Below, piece by piece: positions 43,288 through 52,455 of a stretch of DNA of 64,000 nucleotides. Both the position numbers and the translations under genes were made by a program. This stretch comes from Paracoccus marinus (GTDB taxonomy: Bacteria > Pseudomonadota > Alphaproteobacteria > Rhodobacterales > Rhodobacteraceae). Below the pieces are notes generated by a model, which saw only the letters and a list, made by a program, of their open reading frames with translations, was not told the origin of the DNA and made no database searches. The stretch lies in contig NZ_VJYZ01000015.1 in the NCBI RefSeq assembly GCF_007018965.1, forward strand, positions 49,183 through 113,182. Reading direction: 5' to 3'. Each line of letters opens with the position of its first letter. Within the stretch, counting starts at the first letter, position 1.

Positions 43288-44157
43288 ATGTTTCTCACCC
43301 GCGCCGCGCTTGCGCTTTCCCTCGCCCTCACACCCCTTCCCGCGCTCGCGCAGTCCGCGGCCGACGACCTTCGCACAACGATCAGCGGATGGGAGCAGCG
43401 GCTGGAGGGCCGCATCGGCGTCGCCGTCCACGACAGCGGCGCGGGCACGCGGTGGGGCTACCGACAGGATGAACGGTTCCTGATGAACAGCACCGTCAAG
43501 GTCCCGCTTTGCGCCGCGGTGCTCGCGCGGGTCGAGGGCGGCGATCTGGCGCTGGACGAGATACTGGCGGTGACGCAGGACGACATCGTCACCCACGCGC
43601 CGGTCACGGAACGGCATGTCGGCGGCGGCATGACCATCGCCGACCTCTGCCTCGCCACCATCGACCAAAGCGACAACACCGCCGCGAATTTGTTGTTCGA
43701 GCGGCTGGGGGGTCCGTCCGAGGTGACGAAGTTCCTGCGCGGGATCGGCGACGAGGTGTCGCGGTCGGACCGGCTGGAGCCTGCGCTGAACGTGCTGGCC
43801 AAGGGCGACGACCGCGACACCACGACCCCCGCCGCGATGGCGAACACGCTTGAGGTGCTGCTGACCGGCGACGCGCTGCCCCCCGCCGCGCGGGCGCAGC
43901 TTGCCGACTGGATGCGGCCGGGCGGGGTCACCGGGGCGCTGCTGCGGCCATCGGTTCCGGCGGGCTGGGACGTGGCCGACAAGTCGGGATCGGGCGACAA
44001 CAGCCGCACGCTCTCCGCGATGGTGACGCCGCCGGGCGGCGCGCCGGTGTTCATCTCGATCTCGGTCTCGGACACGACCGCCGACATGAGCGCGCGGAAC
44101 GCGGCGGTGGCCGACATCGGCGGCGCGGTGATGAAGATGGTGACGGCCCGCCCTTAA
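43288..44157 (+). CDS. bla: Class A beta-lactamase
   Basis: A 289-residue serine beta-lactamase exported by a signal peptide (MFLTRAALALSLALTPLPALAQ). All class A landmarks are present: S68-TVK (Ambler 70-73), S128-DN (130-132), E164 in EPALN (166-170), and K232-SG (234-236). Together they form the acylation and deacylation site. No second metal motif or class C features. The ATG at 43288 follows AAAGGAAT. It is divergent from an AmpR-like gene, so expression is probably inducible. Substrate range cannot be read. Confidence 0.93.
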   Translation: MFLTRAALALSLALTPLPALAQSAADDLRTTISGWEQRLEGRIGVAVHDSGAGTRWGYRQDERFLMNSTVKVPLCAAVLARVEGGDLALDEILAVTQDDIVTHAPVTERHVGGGMTIADLCLATIDQSDNTAANLLFERLGGPSEVTKFLRGIGDEVSRSDRLEPALNVLAKGDDRDTTTPAAMANTLEVLLTGDALPPAARAQLADWMRPGGVTGALLRPSVPAGWDVADKSGSGDNSRTLSAMVTPPGGAPVFISISVSDTTADMSARNAAVADIGGAVMKMVTARP

Positions 44158-44192
44158 CCGCGCGTTAGGCGGAAGGGTGTAGGCAGGGCGTC

Positions 44193-45332
44193 ATGTCGCG
44201 CCCTGTCCTGTCCCTTCTGCTGATGCTGCTGGCGCTGATCGCGCCGGCGGGGGCGCGTGCGGCCGCGGCGGCGGGCGACAATCGGGCCGAAGCCTATGCC
44301 GCGGTCTGCGAACAGGCCGCCTTGCAGGCCGCCGCCGAAAGCGGGGTGCCGCCCGACATCCTGACGGCGCTCACGCTGACCGAAACCGGCCGCAAGCTGA
44401 ACGGCCGCCTGCGCCCATGGGCGTGGAGCGTCAATGCCGAAGGCACGGGCAGCTGGCACGACGATCCCCAGTCGCTTCTGGCGTTCGCCGAGGAACGGGT
44501 GCGGCAGGGACGAACGAACATGGACCTCGGCTGCTTCCAGATCAATTATCGCTGGCACGGGCAGCATTTCGCGTCGGTGGCCGACATGCTGGACCCGCTG
44601 TCGAACGCCCGCTACGCGGCGCGGTTCGTGCGCGAACTGTATCAGGACACCGGCGACTGGCGGGCCGCGGCGGGCGCGTTCCACTCCCGAACCCCGCACT
44701 ACGCGTCGAGGTATCTGTCCCGGTTCGACCAGCTGCGGGCGATGGTCAACGAGCGTGGGCTGCCGCAGGCGGGGCCGCATCAGGCCGTGCAGGTCGCGGG
44801 CCTGGCGCCCACGCGCACCCGCCCTCGCGGAACTCGCGCGGCGCCGGACCTGTGGCGGTCGGACATGGCGCACGGAATCTCGGTTCGTGCGGGCGTTGGG
44901 ACCGGGCGGCGGGTCGCGGCGGTCGATCCCGACATCGCCGCGCTTGACCGGTTCGTCGCGCAGGCGAACGGCACCTCGGTCGATGCGCTGCTGGACAGCG
45001 GTGCGGCCGCGGGGCCCGTCAGCGACATGGCGGACGGGTGGACCGGACAGACCCCCGCCGACCTGCCCGATGATCTGCGAATGGACCAATCGCCACAGCC
45101 CGACCTCCCCTCGGACCTGCCGCCCGGCCTTCTGCTGGGCGCGCCGGTCGGCACGATGGCGCAGGGCGGCGGATCGCTCGCGGCGCTGGCGCAGGGCAAC
45201 CCGGCGCTTCTGGGCGATGCCCGCGCCCCGATCCTGCCGGGCGGCGCGCAGGCCCTGCCCGGCCTGCCGGACGCCCGCAACGGACCGCCTGCGTCCAATT
45301 CGTCGCTGTGGCAGATGGCGGCACTGGAATGA
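44193..45332 (+). CDS. Lytic transglycosylase (SLT domain) exported protein
   Basis: A 379-residue protein. A signal peptide (LSLLLMLLALIAPAGARA) is followed by an SLT-type domain at residues ~40-180: ALTLTETGRK with the catalytic Glu, a central NMDLGCFQINYRWHGQHF and a closing YNTG-like AAGAFHSRTPHYASRYL. The rest (residues ~190-379) is low-complexity, rich in Ala, Gly and Pro, with no recognised domain. It cuts peptidoglycan. Lies 35 bases after bla on the same strand, so some co-transcription is possible. Confidence 0.88.
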   Translation: MSRPVLSLLLMLLALIAPAGARAAAAAGDNRAEAYAAVCEQAALQAAAESGVPPDILTALTLTETGRKLNGRLRPWAWSVNAEGTGSWHDDPQSLLAFAEERVRQGRTNMDLGCFQINYRWHGQHFASVADMLDPLSNARYAARFVRELYQDTGDWRAAAGAFHSRTPHYASRYLSRFDQLRAMVNERGLPQAGPHQAVQVAGLAPTRTRPRGTRAAPDLWRSDMAHGISVRAGVGTGRRVAAVDPDIAALDRFVAQANGTSVDALLDSGAAAGPVSDMADGWTGQTPADLPDDLRMDQSPQPDLPSDLPPGLLLGAPVGTMAQGGGSLAALAQGNPALLGDARAPILPGGAQALPGLPDARNGPPASNSSLWQMAALE

Positions 45333-45470
45333 CGAAACGACCGGCGCACCGATGCCCCCACCGCGCGGAACATTGCCTTGCGGACCCCGCGCCTTCGGCG
45401 CTAGGCGGGTCGGGATGCGCCCTGCCCGTCCCCGGCGGGCGCGCGCCCCGATCCAGTCAGGGAGCCGCCG

Positions 45471-46463
45471 ATGCCCGCAACCGCCGACCCCGACTTCACG
45501 CCCGGCTTTTCGCCGCGCCACGACTGCGCCGTGATCCTTGCCTGCGACGCGGCCTACCTGCCCTATGCGGCGGTCCCGGCGCTCCAGCTTGCCGCCCTGC
45601 CCGACCGCCGCTTCGACGTGCTGATCGGATCGCCGCAGCGGGTCGACCTGCCCGCATCGCTTGCAGGCGCGGGGATCGCCGCCTTCGGCGCGGTGGACCC
45701 GGACCTTGCCGGATCGCTGCCCGGCGACGCCCGCCGCTCGCTCGCGACCTATGTCGACGTGTTCGCGGCGCGGGCGCTTGCTGGGGTCTATCGCCGCATC
45801 CTCGTCATGGATGCCGACGTGGTCATCGACACGGCGCTGTCGCCCGATCCGGCCCGGCTGATGGCGGCCGACATGGCGGGCCATGCGTTCGCAGCCGTGC
45901 GCGACAACCGGCAGTGGCGCAATCCCGGCAAGCTCGCGCCCGAGTTCAAGACGATGCGCTGGCCGTCCGCCCCCTATTTCAACGCGGGCGTGGTGATGGC
46001 CGACCCGGCGGCGTGGATTGCCCAAGGGATGCCGGCCCACGCGGCGGCGTTCGCCCGCAGCGACCTCGCCCGGCTGGGGCGCGACCAGGCGCTGCTGAAC
46101 GGCATCCTGCGCGGAAACTGGGCCGAGATGAGCCCGCTCTGGAACTGGCAGTTCACCTGGGCGTCATCGCATTTGCTAGGGATGGCCGATCCCTTCATCA
46201 TCCATTTCATCGGCCCGACGAAACCTTGGCTCGCGCAGTCCGCATCCGTGGTGCCGACGCGTTACCGCGAGCTTTACGCGCGTCTCGCGCCGGATATCCG
46301 CCCGGCCGACCTGCCCGCGGGGCTCGACCGACGCCACTGGCCCGCGGCGCGCGCGTTGCGGCGCGCGCTCGGTCGGCAGTGGCGGGCGGCAGGGCCGATG
46401 CTGGACTACCTGAACCGCTTTCCCGACCCCTATGCGCTGCTCGACCCGCGCCGCGTGGGTTAA
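45471..46463 (+). CDS. Glycosyltransferase family 8
   Basis: A 330-residue GT-A glycosyltransferase. The metal-binding DxD is in ILVMDADVVID (Asp114, Asp116), followed by YFNAGVVMAD, LARLGRDQALLNGIL and the GT8 C-terminal HFIGPTKPW. GT8 enzymes transfer galactose or glucose with retention, often onto lipopolysaccharide. Start ATG at 45471 follows GGGAG. Its stop shares the palindromic TTAA with the stop of the convergent ChaC-like gene. Confidence 0.9.
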   Translation: MPATADPDFTPGFSPRHDCAVILACDAAYLPYAAVPALQLAALPDRRFDVLIGSPQRVDLPASLAGAGIAAFGAVDPDLAGSLPGDARRSLATYVDVFAARALAGVYRRILVMDADVVIDTALSPDPARLMAADMAGHAFAAVRDNRQWRNPGKLAPEFKTMRWPSAPYFNAGVVMADPAAWIAQGMPAHAAAFARSDLARLGRDQALLNGILRGNWAEMSPLWNWQFTWASSHLLGMADPFIIHFIGPTKPWLAQSASVVPTRYRELYARLAPDIRPADLPAGLDRRHWPAARALRRALGRQWRAAGPMLDYLNRFPDPYALLDPRRVG

Positions 46464-47026
46464 GGATCCCGCGCGGGCGGCGCGCCATCGGCGGGCGCGA
46501 TCAGGCCGCGCACCCGGGCCGCAAGCTCGGTCAGGGCAGGGTCGGGCAGGCCCAGCTCATCGAGATGGGCTACGGTGTTGAACAGGTAATCAGCGTTCGG
46601 CCCCCGCAGGCCCCGCGCGGCGGCGATGATCCGCGCCTGCTCGGCCCCGCTCAGCCCGCCCGCATACTGCCAATGATCGTGCCGCATCACATAGGCCAGC
46701 GCCGCGACGCGCCGCCCGTCGGCAAGGGTCAGCGTCAACTCGGCCTCGCGGTAGGCTTCGGTGACCAACTCGCGCTTTCTGATCTCGGCCAGCGCCTCGG
46801 GCCAGTCGCCGGGGTCGAAGCGCAGCGCGACGCCGCTGCAGGCGCCCCCATCGCAGGGATCGAGGCCCAGCACCAGACCCGGCGCCTCGACCGAGCCGCG
46901 ATACTGGATCGAGCGCATGCAGAAGCTGCGGGCGTAGCCGTCGGCCCGCGCGACCACGGTTTCGGCGACAGGCACCTGCGGGTCCCACATCAGCGACCCG
47001 TAGGCGAAGATCCAGTGTTCGGGCAT
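46460..47026 (-). CDS. Gamma-glutamylcyclotransferase, ChaC-like
   Basis: A 188-residue protein with the ChaC opening WIFAYGSLMWDP (glutathione-binding YGSL loop), RSFCMRSIQYRGS, GLVLGLDPCDGGACSGVALRF and a late QARIIAAARGLRGPNADYLFNTVAHLDELGL. ChaC enzymes degrade glutathione to 5-oxoproline and Cys-Gly. The start at 47026 begins the conserved domain. Divergent from the DUF2125 gene. Confidence 0.9.
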   Translation of the reverse strand: MPEHWIFAYGSLMWDPQVPVAETVVARADGYARSFCMRSIQYRGSVEAPGLVLGLDPCDGGACSGVALRFDPGDWPEALAEIRKRELVTEAYREAELTLTLADGRRVAALAYVMRHDHWQYAGGLSGAEQARIIAAARGLRGPNADYLFNTVAHLDELGLPDPALTELAARVRGLIAPADGAPPARDP

Positions 47027-47126
47027 GGCTTGTCCTTTGACCGTCCCGCAGGTTACGCGAAAGCGCGCGGCGATGCCAAGCGGCAGACGACAGGCGGCGC
47101 GGCCGCGGCAGGCGAAGGGAAATAGG

Positions 47127-48197
47127 ATGCGTGTCTTTCTGGTTCTGCTGGCGGTCGTCGCGGCGCTTCTGGGCATGGCGTGGCTTGGGGGCGAGACGCT
47201 GCTGGCCCGCCGCGCGGCGACCTTCATCGCAAGCGACCCTTTGATCGACGCCCGCGCGGTGACGCCGTTGCGGCAGATCGACCGGATCGGGCTGGGGCTG
47301 ACCGACGCCTCGGTCGCGACTGCGGCGGGCACGGCGCAGTTCCCGGCCCTGGCGCTTTGGGCCGAGCCGTCGCGGCCGAACCGCTTTCACGCCACCCTGC
47401 CGCCCACGATGACGCTGCCGGTCGCCGGCCGCATGCAAGAGGTCGCGGCGACGAACGCGGACCTGTCCGCGCGCCTGTCGCCCCTGCATTCGATGGCCCT
47501 GACCGGGGCCGCGGTGAAAAGCGGGCCGGTCACGATCTCGGGCGCGCCCGCCCTGGCCGGCATCGACGTGACCACCGAGTTGGTGAAGCTGGGCAACCAG
47601 GCGCCGCGGGCGGCGCGCAGCGCCTATGCGGTGACTGCGGACGTCAGCGGGCTGATGCCCGGCGCGTTCGCGGCCGGTGTCGCCCCGGATGGCGGGGCGG
47701 TGCTGGCGCAGCCGGTCGGCGCCAGGGGCGTGGCGCGGGTCTATCTGGACCGGGCCTTCGTGCCCGGTGCGACGGAGCCGCCGCAGTTGCAGGGGCTGCA
47801 ATCGGACGGGCTGACGCTGACGCTTGGCGACCTGTCGGCGCGCGTCTTGGGGCGGGTCGAGCGGGACGAGGCCGGGTTCGCGTCGGGCACGATCTACGTC
47901 TACACCGCCGATGCCCGCGCGTTTCTTGATGCGGCGGCCGCGGCGGGGCTGTTGCCGGCGGGCGCCGTGCCGCTGGCCAACACGATGCTCACCAACCTCG
48001 CCGACCAGCCCGGGGCCGAGGCCATGCCCCCTGCCGACACACGCACCAGCCGCGCGTCCGAACAGATCCAGGTCCAGACCCGGCCCGCAGGCCCGCCGGA
48101 GCCGCAACCCGGCGAGCTGCGCCTGCCGGTCGAGTTCAGGAACGGCAAGGCGAGCGTCGGCGGCTTGCCGATCGGGAACGCGCCCCGGCTGGGCTGA
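47127..48197 (+). CDS. DUF2125 domain-containing protein
   Basis: A 356-residue protein with an N-terminal membrane anchor or signal (MRVFLVLLAVVAALLGMAWLG). The remainder is predicted extracytoplasmic beta-rich and matches the alphaproteobacterial DUF2125 style (IGLGLTDASVATAAGTAQFPALALWAEPSRPNRFHATLP; a C-terminal LRLPVEFRNGKASVGGLPIGNAPRL). No enzymatic motif seen. Start ATG 47127 follows AGGGAAATAGG. Function unknown; an envelope role is likely. Confidence 0.82.
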   Translation: MRVFLVLLAVVAALLGMAWLGGETLLARRAATFIASDPLIDARAVTPLRQIDRIGLGLTDASVATAAGTAQFPALALWAEPSRPNRFHATLPPTMTLPVAGRMQEVAATNADLSARLSPLHSMALTGAAVKSGPVTISGAPALAGIDVTTELVKLGNQAPRAARSAYAVTADVSGLMPGAFAAGVAPDGGAVLAQPVGARGVARVYLDRAFVPGATEPPQLQGLQSDGLTLTLGDLSARVLGRVERDEAGFASGTIYVYTADARAFLDAAAAAGLLPAGAVPLANTMLTNLADQPGAEAMPPADTRTSRASEQIQVQTRPAGPPEPQPGELRLPVEFRNGKASVGGLPIGNAPRLG

Positions 48198-48267
48198 TCC
48201 TGCGGGGTGCGTCCGTTCGACCGTTTGCCCCGGCTTGGCGCCGACCGGGCGCAAGGCAGCCCGCCGC

Positions 48268-49206
48268 TCAGCCTTCCGGCTTGCCGTCCGCCCGCTGCGC
48301 GCGGCCGAAGTCCGGGGCCGCCGTGTCCTGGCCCGCGTCGATGATCCCGCGCCGGATCGCGCGGGTGCGGCCGAAATAGTCGTGCAGCAACGGGCCGTCG
48401 CCCATGCGGATCGCACGCTGCAGCATGAACAGCTCTTCGGTGAAGCGGCCGAGGATATCCAGCGTGGCCTCGCGGTTGTGCAGGAACACGTCGCGCCACA
48501 TTGTCGGATCGGATGCCGCGATCCGGGTGAAATCCCGGAACCCGGCGGCGGAGTAGTTGATGACCTCGGTCTCGGTCACGCGGCTCAGGTGATCGGCGAC
48601 GCCGACCATAGTGTAGGCGATCAGGTGCGGCGCATGGCTCGTGACCGCCAGCACGAGGTCGTGATGGGCCGGGTCCATCGTGTCGGTCCGCGCGCCCATG
48701 CCCCGGATCAGCGCCAGCAGCCGCGCCTGGGCCGCCTCGTCGGTTCCGGGCAGCGGCGTCAGCAGCCACCAGCGGTCGCGAAACAGGGTCGCGAAGCCGG
48801 ATTCAGGGCCGGAATGTTCGGTCCCGGCCAGCGGGTGACCGGGGATGAAATGGACGCCTTCGGGGACATGCGGGCCGACCGCGTCGATGACCGACTGCTT
48901 GACCGATCCCACATCGGTCAGGACCGCGCCGGGGGCGAGGCGGGGCGCGATCTCTCGCGCGACGTCGGCCATGGCGCCGACCGGCACGCACAGGACGACC
49001 AGATCGGCGTCCGCGACCGCCTCGGCGGCGGTGTCGCAGACCCGGTCCACCAGCCCGATCCGGCGGGCGGTGTCGCGGGTTTCACGGCTGCGGGCATGGC
49101 CCACGATTTCGTCCGCAAGGCCGTTCTGGCGGATCGCATGGGCCATCGACCCGGCGATGAGGCCCAGCCCGATCAGCGCCACGCGGCGGAACGGACGGGC
49201 CGTCAT
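48268..49206 (-). CDS. tyrC: Prephenate/arogenate dehydrogenase (cyclohexadienyl dehydrogenase)
   Basis: A 312-residue TyrA-family enzyme. The NAD-binding loop is [18 protein letters not shown], then [30 protein letters not shown] and [20 protein letters not shown] with the catalytic His. It oxidatively decarboxylates prephenate or arogenate in tyrosine synthesis. It follows hisC with a 4-base overlap, the standard alphaproteobacterial hisC-tyrC pair, in which HisC also transaminates aromatic intermediates. Confidence 0.94.
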   Translation of the reverse strand: MTARPFRRVALIGLGLIAGSMAHAIRQNGLADEIVGHARSRETRDTARRIGLVDRVCDTAAEAVADADLVVLCVPVGAMADVAREIAPRLAPGAVLTDVGSVKQSVIDAVGPHVPEGVHFIPGHPLAGTEHSGPESGFATLFRDRWWLLTPLPGTDEAAQARLLALIRGMGARTDTMDPAHHDLVLAVTSHAPHLIAYTMVGVADHLSRVTETEVINYSAAGFRDFTRIAASDPTMWRDVFLHNREATLDILGRFTEELFMLQRAIRMGDGPLLHDYFGRTRAIRRGIIDAGQDTAAPDFGRAQRADGKPEG

Positions 49207-50318
49207 GCCGGCCGCTCCGTCCCGGACCCGGCCGCGCGGTCGGTCATGAAGCGGCCGATCACGTGGGCCACGCGGCGGCAGGACGCCTCGTCGCCTACGG
49301 TGATGCGCAGGCACTCGGGCAGGCCGTAGCCCGCGACGCGGCGCACGATGATGCCGTCGGCGCGCAGCGCCTCGTCGCAGGCGGCGGCGGCCGGTTCGTC
49401 GTCGAAGCGGGCGAGGACAAAGTTCGCCCAAGACGGGTCGGACGGCACGCCGCGTTCCGCCAACGCATCGGCGAGCCACGAACGCATCCGCGCGTTCTCG
49501 GCGCGCGAGCGGTCCACGTGCTCGCGGTCCATGACCGCCGCCAGCGCGCCGTCGAGCGCGGGCCCGGACAGGTTGAACGGCCCGCGGATCCGGTTCAGCA
49601 CGTCGATGACCTCGCGCGGACCGTAGCCCCAGCCGACCCGCAGGCCGCCCAGACCGTAGATCTTGGAAAACGTGCGCAGCATGACGACGTTGGGCAGTTC
49701 GGTCGCCAGCGCCGCCCCGCCGTCATAGTCCCCGCCCGCGTATTCCGCGTAAGCCGCGTCGATGGCGATGATCGCCTGCGGCACCGCGCGGGCAAGGCGC
49801 TCAAGCTCCGACAGCGGCACCATCGTTCCGGTGGGGTTGTTGGGGTTCGCGACGAACACCAGCCGCGTGGCGGCCGTCGCCCCCTCGATCAGCGCGTCGA
49901 TGTCGGTCGTGCGCGCGCGTTCGCGCACCCGCACCGGGGTCGCGCCCGCGGCCATCGCGCTGATCGGGTACATGAGGAAGCCGTGCTCGGTGAACAGGAC
50001 CTCGGTTCCGGGACCCGCGTAGGCCTGGCAGAGGAAGTGGATGATCTCGTCGGAGCCAACGCCGCAGATGATCCGGTCGGGGTCCAGCCCGTGGACCTCG
50101 CCGATCGCGCGGCGAAGGCTTGCGTGGTCGGTCGGCGGGTAGCGGTGCATGACGTGGGCCGCGCGGATCACCGCGTCGCGGGCTTTGGGCGAGGGTCCGA
50201 AGGGGTTCTCGTTCGAGCTGAGCTTCAGGGCCTCTCCGCGACCCGGGACATGGGCCGCTCCGGGTTCGTAGAGCGCGATGTCCATGATGCCGGGCTGTGG
50301 CTGGATCGACTGACTCAT
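49203..50318 (-). CDS. hisC: Histidinol-phosphate aminotransferase (aromatic-active HisC)
   Basis: A 371-residue class I/II PLP aminotransferase. Landmarks: [52 protein letters not shown] and the PLP lysine K219 in [16 protein letters not shown]. The start at 50318 is used because GAGGGAG lies 8 bases upstream; an in-frame ATG two codons earlier would be too close. Pairing with tyrC suggests a role in Tyr/Phe as well as His synthesis. Confidence 0.93.
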   Translation of the reverse strand: MSQSIQPQPGIMDIALYEPGAAHVPGRGEALKLSSNENPFGPSPKARDAVIRAAHVMHRYPPTDHASLRRAIGEVHGLDPDRIICGVGSDEIIHFLCQAYAGPGTEVLFTEHGFLMYPISAMAAGATPVRVRERARTTDIDALIEGATAATRLVFVANPNNPTGTMVPLSELERLARAVPQAIIAIDAAYAEYAGGDYDGGAALATELPNVVMLRTFSKIYGLGGLRVGWGYGPREVIDVLNRIRGPFNLSGPALDGALAAVMDREHVDRSRAENARMRSWLADALAERGVPSDPSWANFVLARFDDEPAAAACDEALRADGIIVRRVAGYGLPECLRITVGDEASCRRVAHVIGRFMTDRAAGSGTERPA

Positions 50319-50421
50319 CGGCATTCTCCCTCGCGTCGGCCATTCATTAGGCGCGCGGCGAAGGCTTGGGAAGGGGCGCGGGGGCGCTGCGGGATGGCAC
50401 ATGGCCCGCGCGCAACAGCAA

Positions 50422-50444
50422 GACCCGGCCGCAGGGGCCGGGTC
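50422..50444 (-). terminator. Terminator of the sugar ABC transporter operon
   Basis: A 9-bp stem GACCCGGCC/GGCCGGGTC with a 5-base loop, 26 bases after the binding-protein stop on the minus strand. It is followed there by TTGCTGTTG. Confidence 0.6.
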
Positions 50445-50470
50445 CGGTTCCAGGTCCGAGGAGCCGCCGA

Positions 50471-51442
50471 TCAGAACGGGCTGTCGGGGAAGTAGTAGCG
50501 TTCGGCGTTCTCGGGCGTGATCAGCTGGCTACCGATGATGTAACGGCCGGCCATGGGCGCGTCCGACATGAAGTGCAGCGCCGTCATCTCGATCGCGGAC
50601 GAGATCAGCGCCGGCGGGTAGGTCACGTTCACCGGCAGCTGCGGGTCCTTGTCCATGATCCGCTTGACGATTTCCTTCATGCCGGCGCCGCCGACCACGA
50701 CCATCTCGTCCTCGCGGCCCGCTTGCGCAATAGCTTCCAGCACGCCCACGGCCATGTCGTCGTCGGCCGCCCAGACGGCGTCGATTTCCGGGTATTTTGC
50801 CAGATAGTCCTGCATCACGTTGAAGGCGTCGTCGCGGTTCCAGTTGCCGTGCTGCATGTCGAGGATCTGCTTGTCGGACCCTTCGAGCGCGGCCTGAAAC
50901 GCCTCGACCCGCTCGTTGTCGAGCGTGGTCGGGATCCCGCGCAGCACGACGATCTTGCCGCCCGCCTTGAGGTTGTCGCGGAAGTATTCGCCCGCGACCC
51001 GGCCGAAGGCGGTGTTGTCGCCGGCGACGTACAGGTCCTCGATCCCTTCTTCCGCAAGCCCGCGATCCACGACGGTCACGAACTTGCCCGCGGCCTTCAC
51101 CTGCTTGACCGGGTCGGTCAGCGGCTCGGATTCGAACGGCAGCACGACCAGGCCGTCGATATCGCGGGTGGCCAGCATGTCCTCGATGTCCGCGACCTGC
51201 TTGGCCGCATCGCCCGCCGTCGCGAGGACGAAGGTGACGTTCGGATTGGCCGCGCCCAGGCGGTCGATCGTCTGCTGGGCGTGCCAGTTCAGCCCGCCCA
51301 TGAAGCCGTGGGTCGCGGACGGGATCGATACCCCGATCACGACCGGCTCGGCGGCGGCCGCGTCCTGCGCGAGGGCTTGGCCCGCCGCCATCGACAGCGC
51401 GGCCGCGGCCACGGTGAGTTTCAGCAAGTTGCGACGGATCAT
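50471..51442 (-). CDS. Sugar ABC transporter substrate-binding protein (ribose-type)
   Basis: A 323-residue periplasmic protein with a signal peptide ([25 protein letters not shown]). The type I periplasmic fold (Peripla_BP_4) is seen in [65 protein letters not shown] and [17 protein letters not shown]. It delivers a sugar or polyol to the permease-ATPase pair encoded just upstream. Last gene of its operon, which is unusual since binding proteins are often first. Confidence 0.92.
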   Translation of the reverse strand: MIRRNLLKLTVAAAALSMAAGQALAQDAAAAEPVVIGVSIPSATHGFMGGLNWHAQQTIDRLGAANPNVTFVLATAGDAAKQVADIEDMLATRDIDGLVVLPFESEPLTDPVKQVKAAGKFVTVVDRGLAEEGIEDLYVAGDNTAFGRVAGEYFRDNLKAGGKIVVLRGIPTTLDNERVEAFQAALEGSDKQILDMQHGNWNRDDAFNVMQDYLAKYPEIDAVWAADDDMAVGVLEAIAQAGREDEMVVVGGAGMKEIVKRIMDKDPQLPVNVTYPPALISSAIEMTALHFMSDAPMAGRYIIGSQLITPENAERYYFPDSPF

Positions 51443-51483
51443 CGGTTCCTCCCTAGATTATCCGTGTGGATCAGCTTCGTCGT

Positions 51484-52455
51484 TCAGACCTCGGCGGGCC
51501 GTTTCTCGCGCTGCAGCACCACCGCAAGCACGATGATGATCCCCTGGATCGCGCCGTTCAGATACGGGCTGACGATGTCCGCGAGGTTCAGGATGTTGTC
51601 GATCAGGCTCAGGATCAGGACGCCGACGACCGTGCCCCAGACCCGGCCCCGGCCGCCTTTCAGCGCGGTGCCGCCGATGATGACGGCGGCGATCGCCTCA
51701 AGCTCCCACAGGACGCCCGTCGAACCCGAGGCCGAGCCGAGGCGCGGGACGTAGAGGATGGTCGCAAGGCCCACCAGCGCGCCCAGCAGGACATAGGTCT
51801 GCAGCCGCACCCGTTCCACGTCCACGGCGGAATAGCGGGCGACGCGATCGTTCGACCCGATCGCCTCGACATGGCGGCCGAAGCGGGTGTGGCGCATCAG
51901 CCATTCGCCGAGAATGGCCACGGCCGCGAAGACGATGATCGGCCATGTGATCCAGCCGATCCCCGAGAAATATACGGGCCGGTAAAGCCCGCGCAGCCCG
52001 GAATCGAGGCTCAGCGTGCCGCCGTCGGCCAGCCACGTCACGAGGCTGCGGAAGATGCCCATCGTGCCCAGGGTGACGATGAACGCCTCGATCCGCGCTT
52101 TCGTCACCAGCGCGCCGTTGACCCAGCCCGCCAGCACGCCGCCCAGCAGCGCGGCGGCCATGCCGATCAGGATCGTGGACCAGTTTTCCCCTGTGATCGG
52201 CGCGAGCCAGTTCATCACCATGATCATCGCGCCGGCAAGGAACGCGGCCATCGACCCCACCGACAGGTCGAGCCCGCCCTGCGTGATGACGAAGGTCATG
52301 CCGACCGCGATCAGCCCGATGAACGCCGACCGCGCCAGCACGTTCGACAGGTTCGCGGGCGCAAGAAAGGCGGGGTTCAGGAGCGCGCCAAGGATGAACA
52401 GGCCGATCAGCGCCACCAGCGGCCCGAGCAGGTGAAAGTCGATGCGTCGCGTCAT
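51484..52455 (-). CDS. Sugar ABC transporter permease (RbsC-like)
   Basis: A 323-residue membrane protein with 8-10 helices. GLIAVGMTFVITQGGLDLSVGSMAAFLAGAM is the RbsC-family signature, followed by NGALVTKARIEAFIVTLGTMGIFRSL and EAIGSNDRVARYSAVDVERVRLQTYVL. The start overlaps the ATPase stop by 4 bases. Confidence 0.93.
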   Translation of the reverse strand: MTRRIDFHLLGPLVALIGLFILGALLNPAFLAPANLSNVLARSAFIGLIAVGMTFVITQGGLDLSVGSMAAFLAGAMIMVMNWLAPITGENWSTILIGMAAALLGGVLAGWVNGALVTKARIEAFIVTLGTMGIFRSLVTWLADGGTLSLDSGLRGLYRPVYFSGIGWITWPIIVFAAVAILGEWLMRHTRFGRHVEAIGSNDRVARYSAVDVERVRLQTYVLLGALVGLATILYVPRLGSASGSTGVLWELEAIAAVIIGGTALKGGRGRVWGTVVGVLILSLIDNILNLADIVSPYLNGAIQGIIIVLAVVLQREKRPAEV

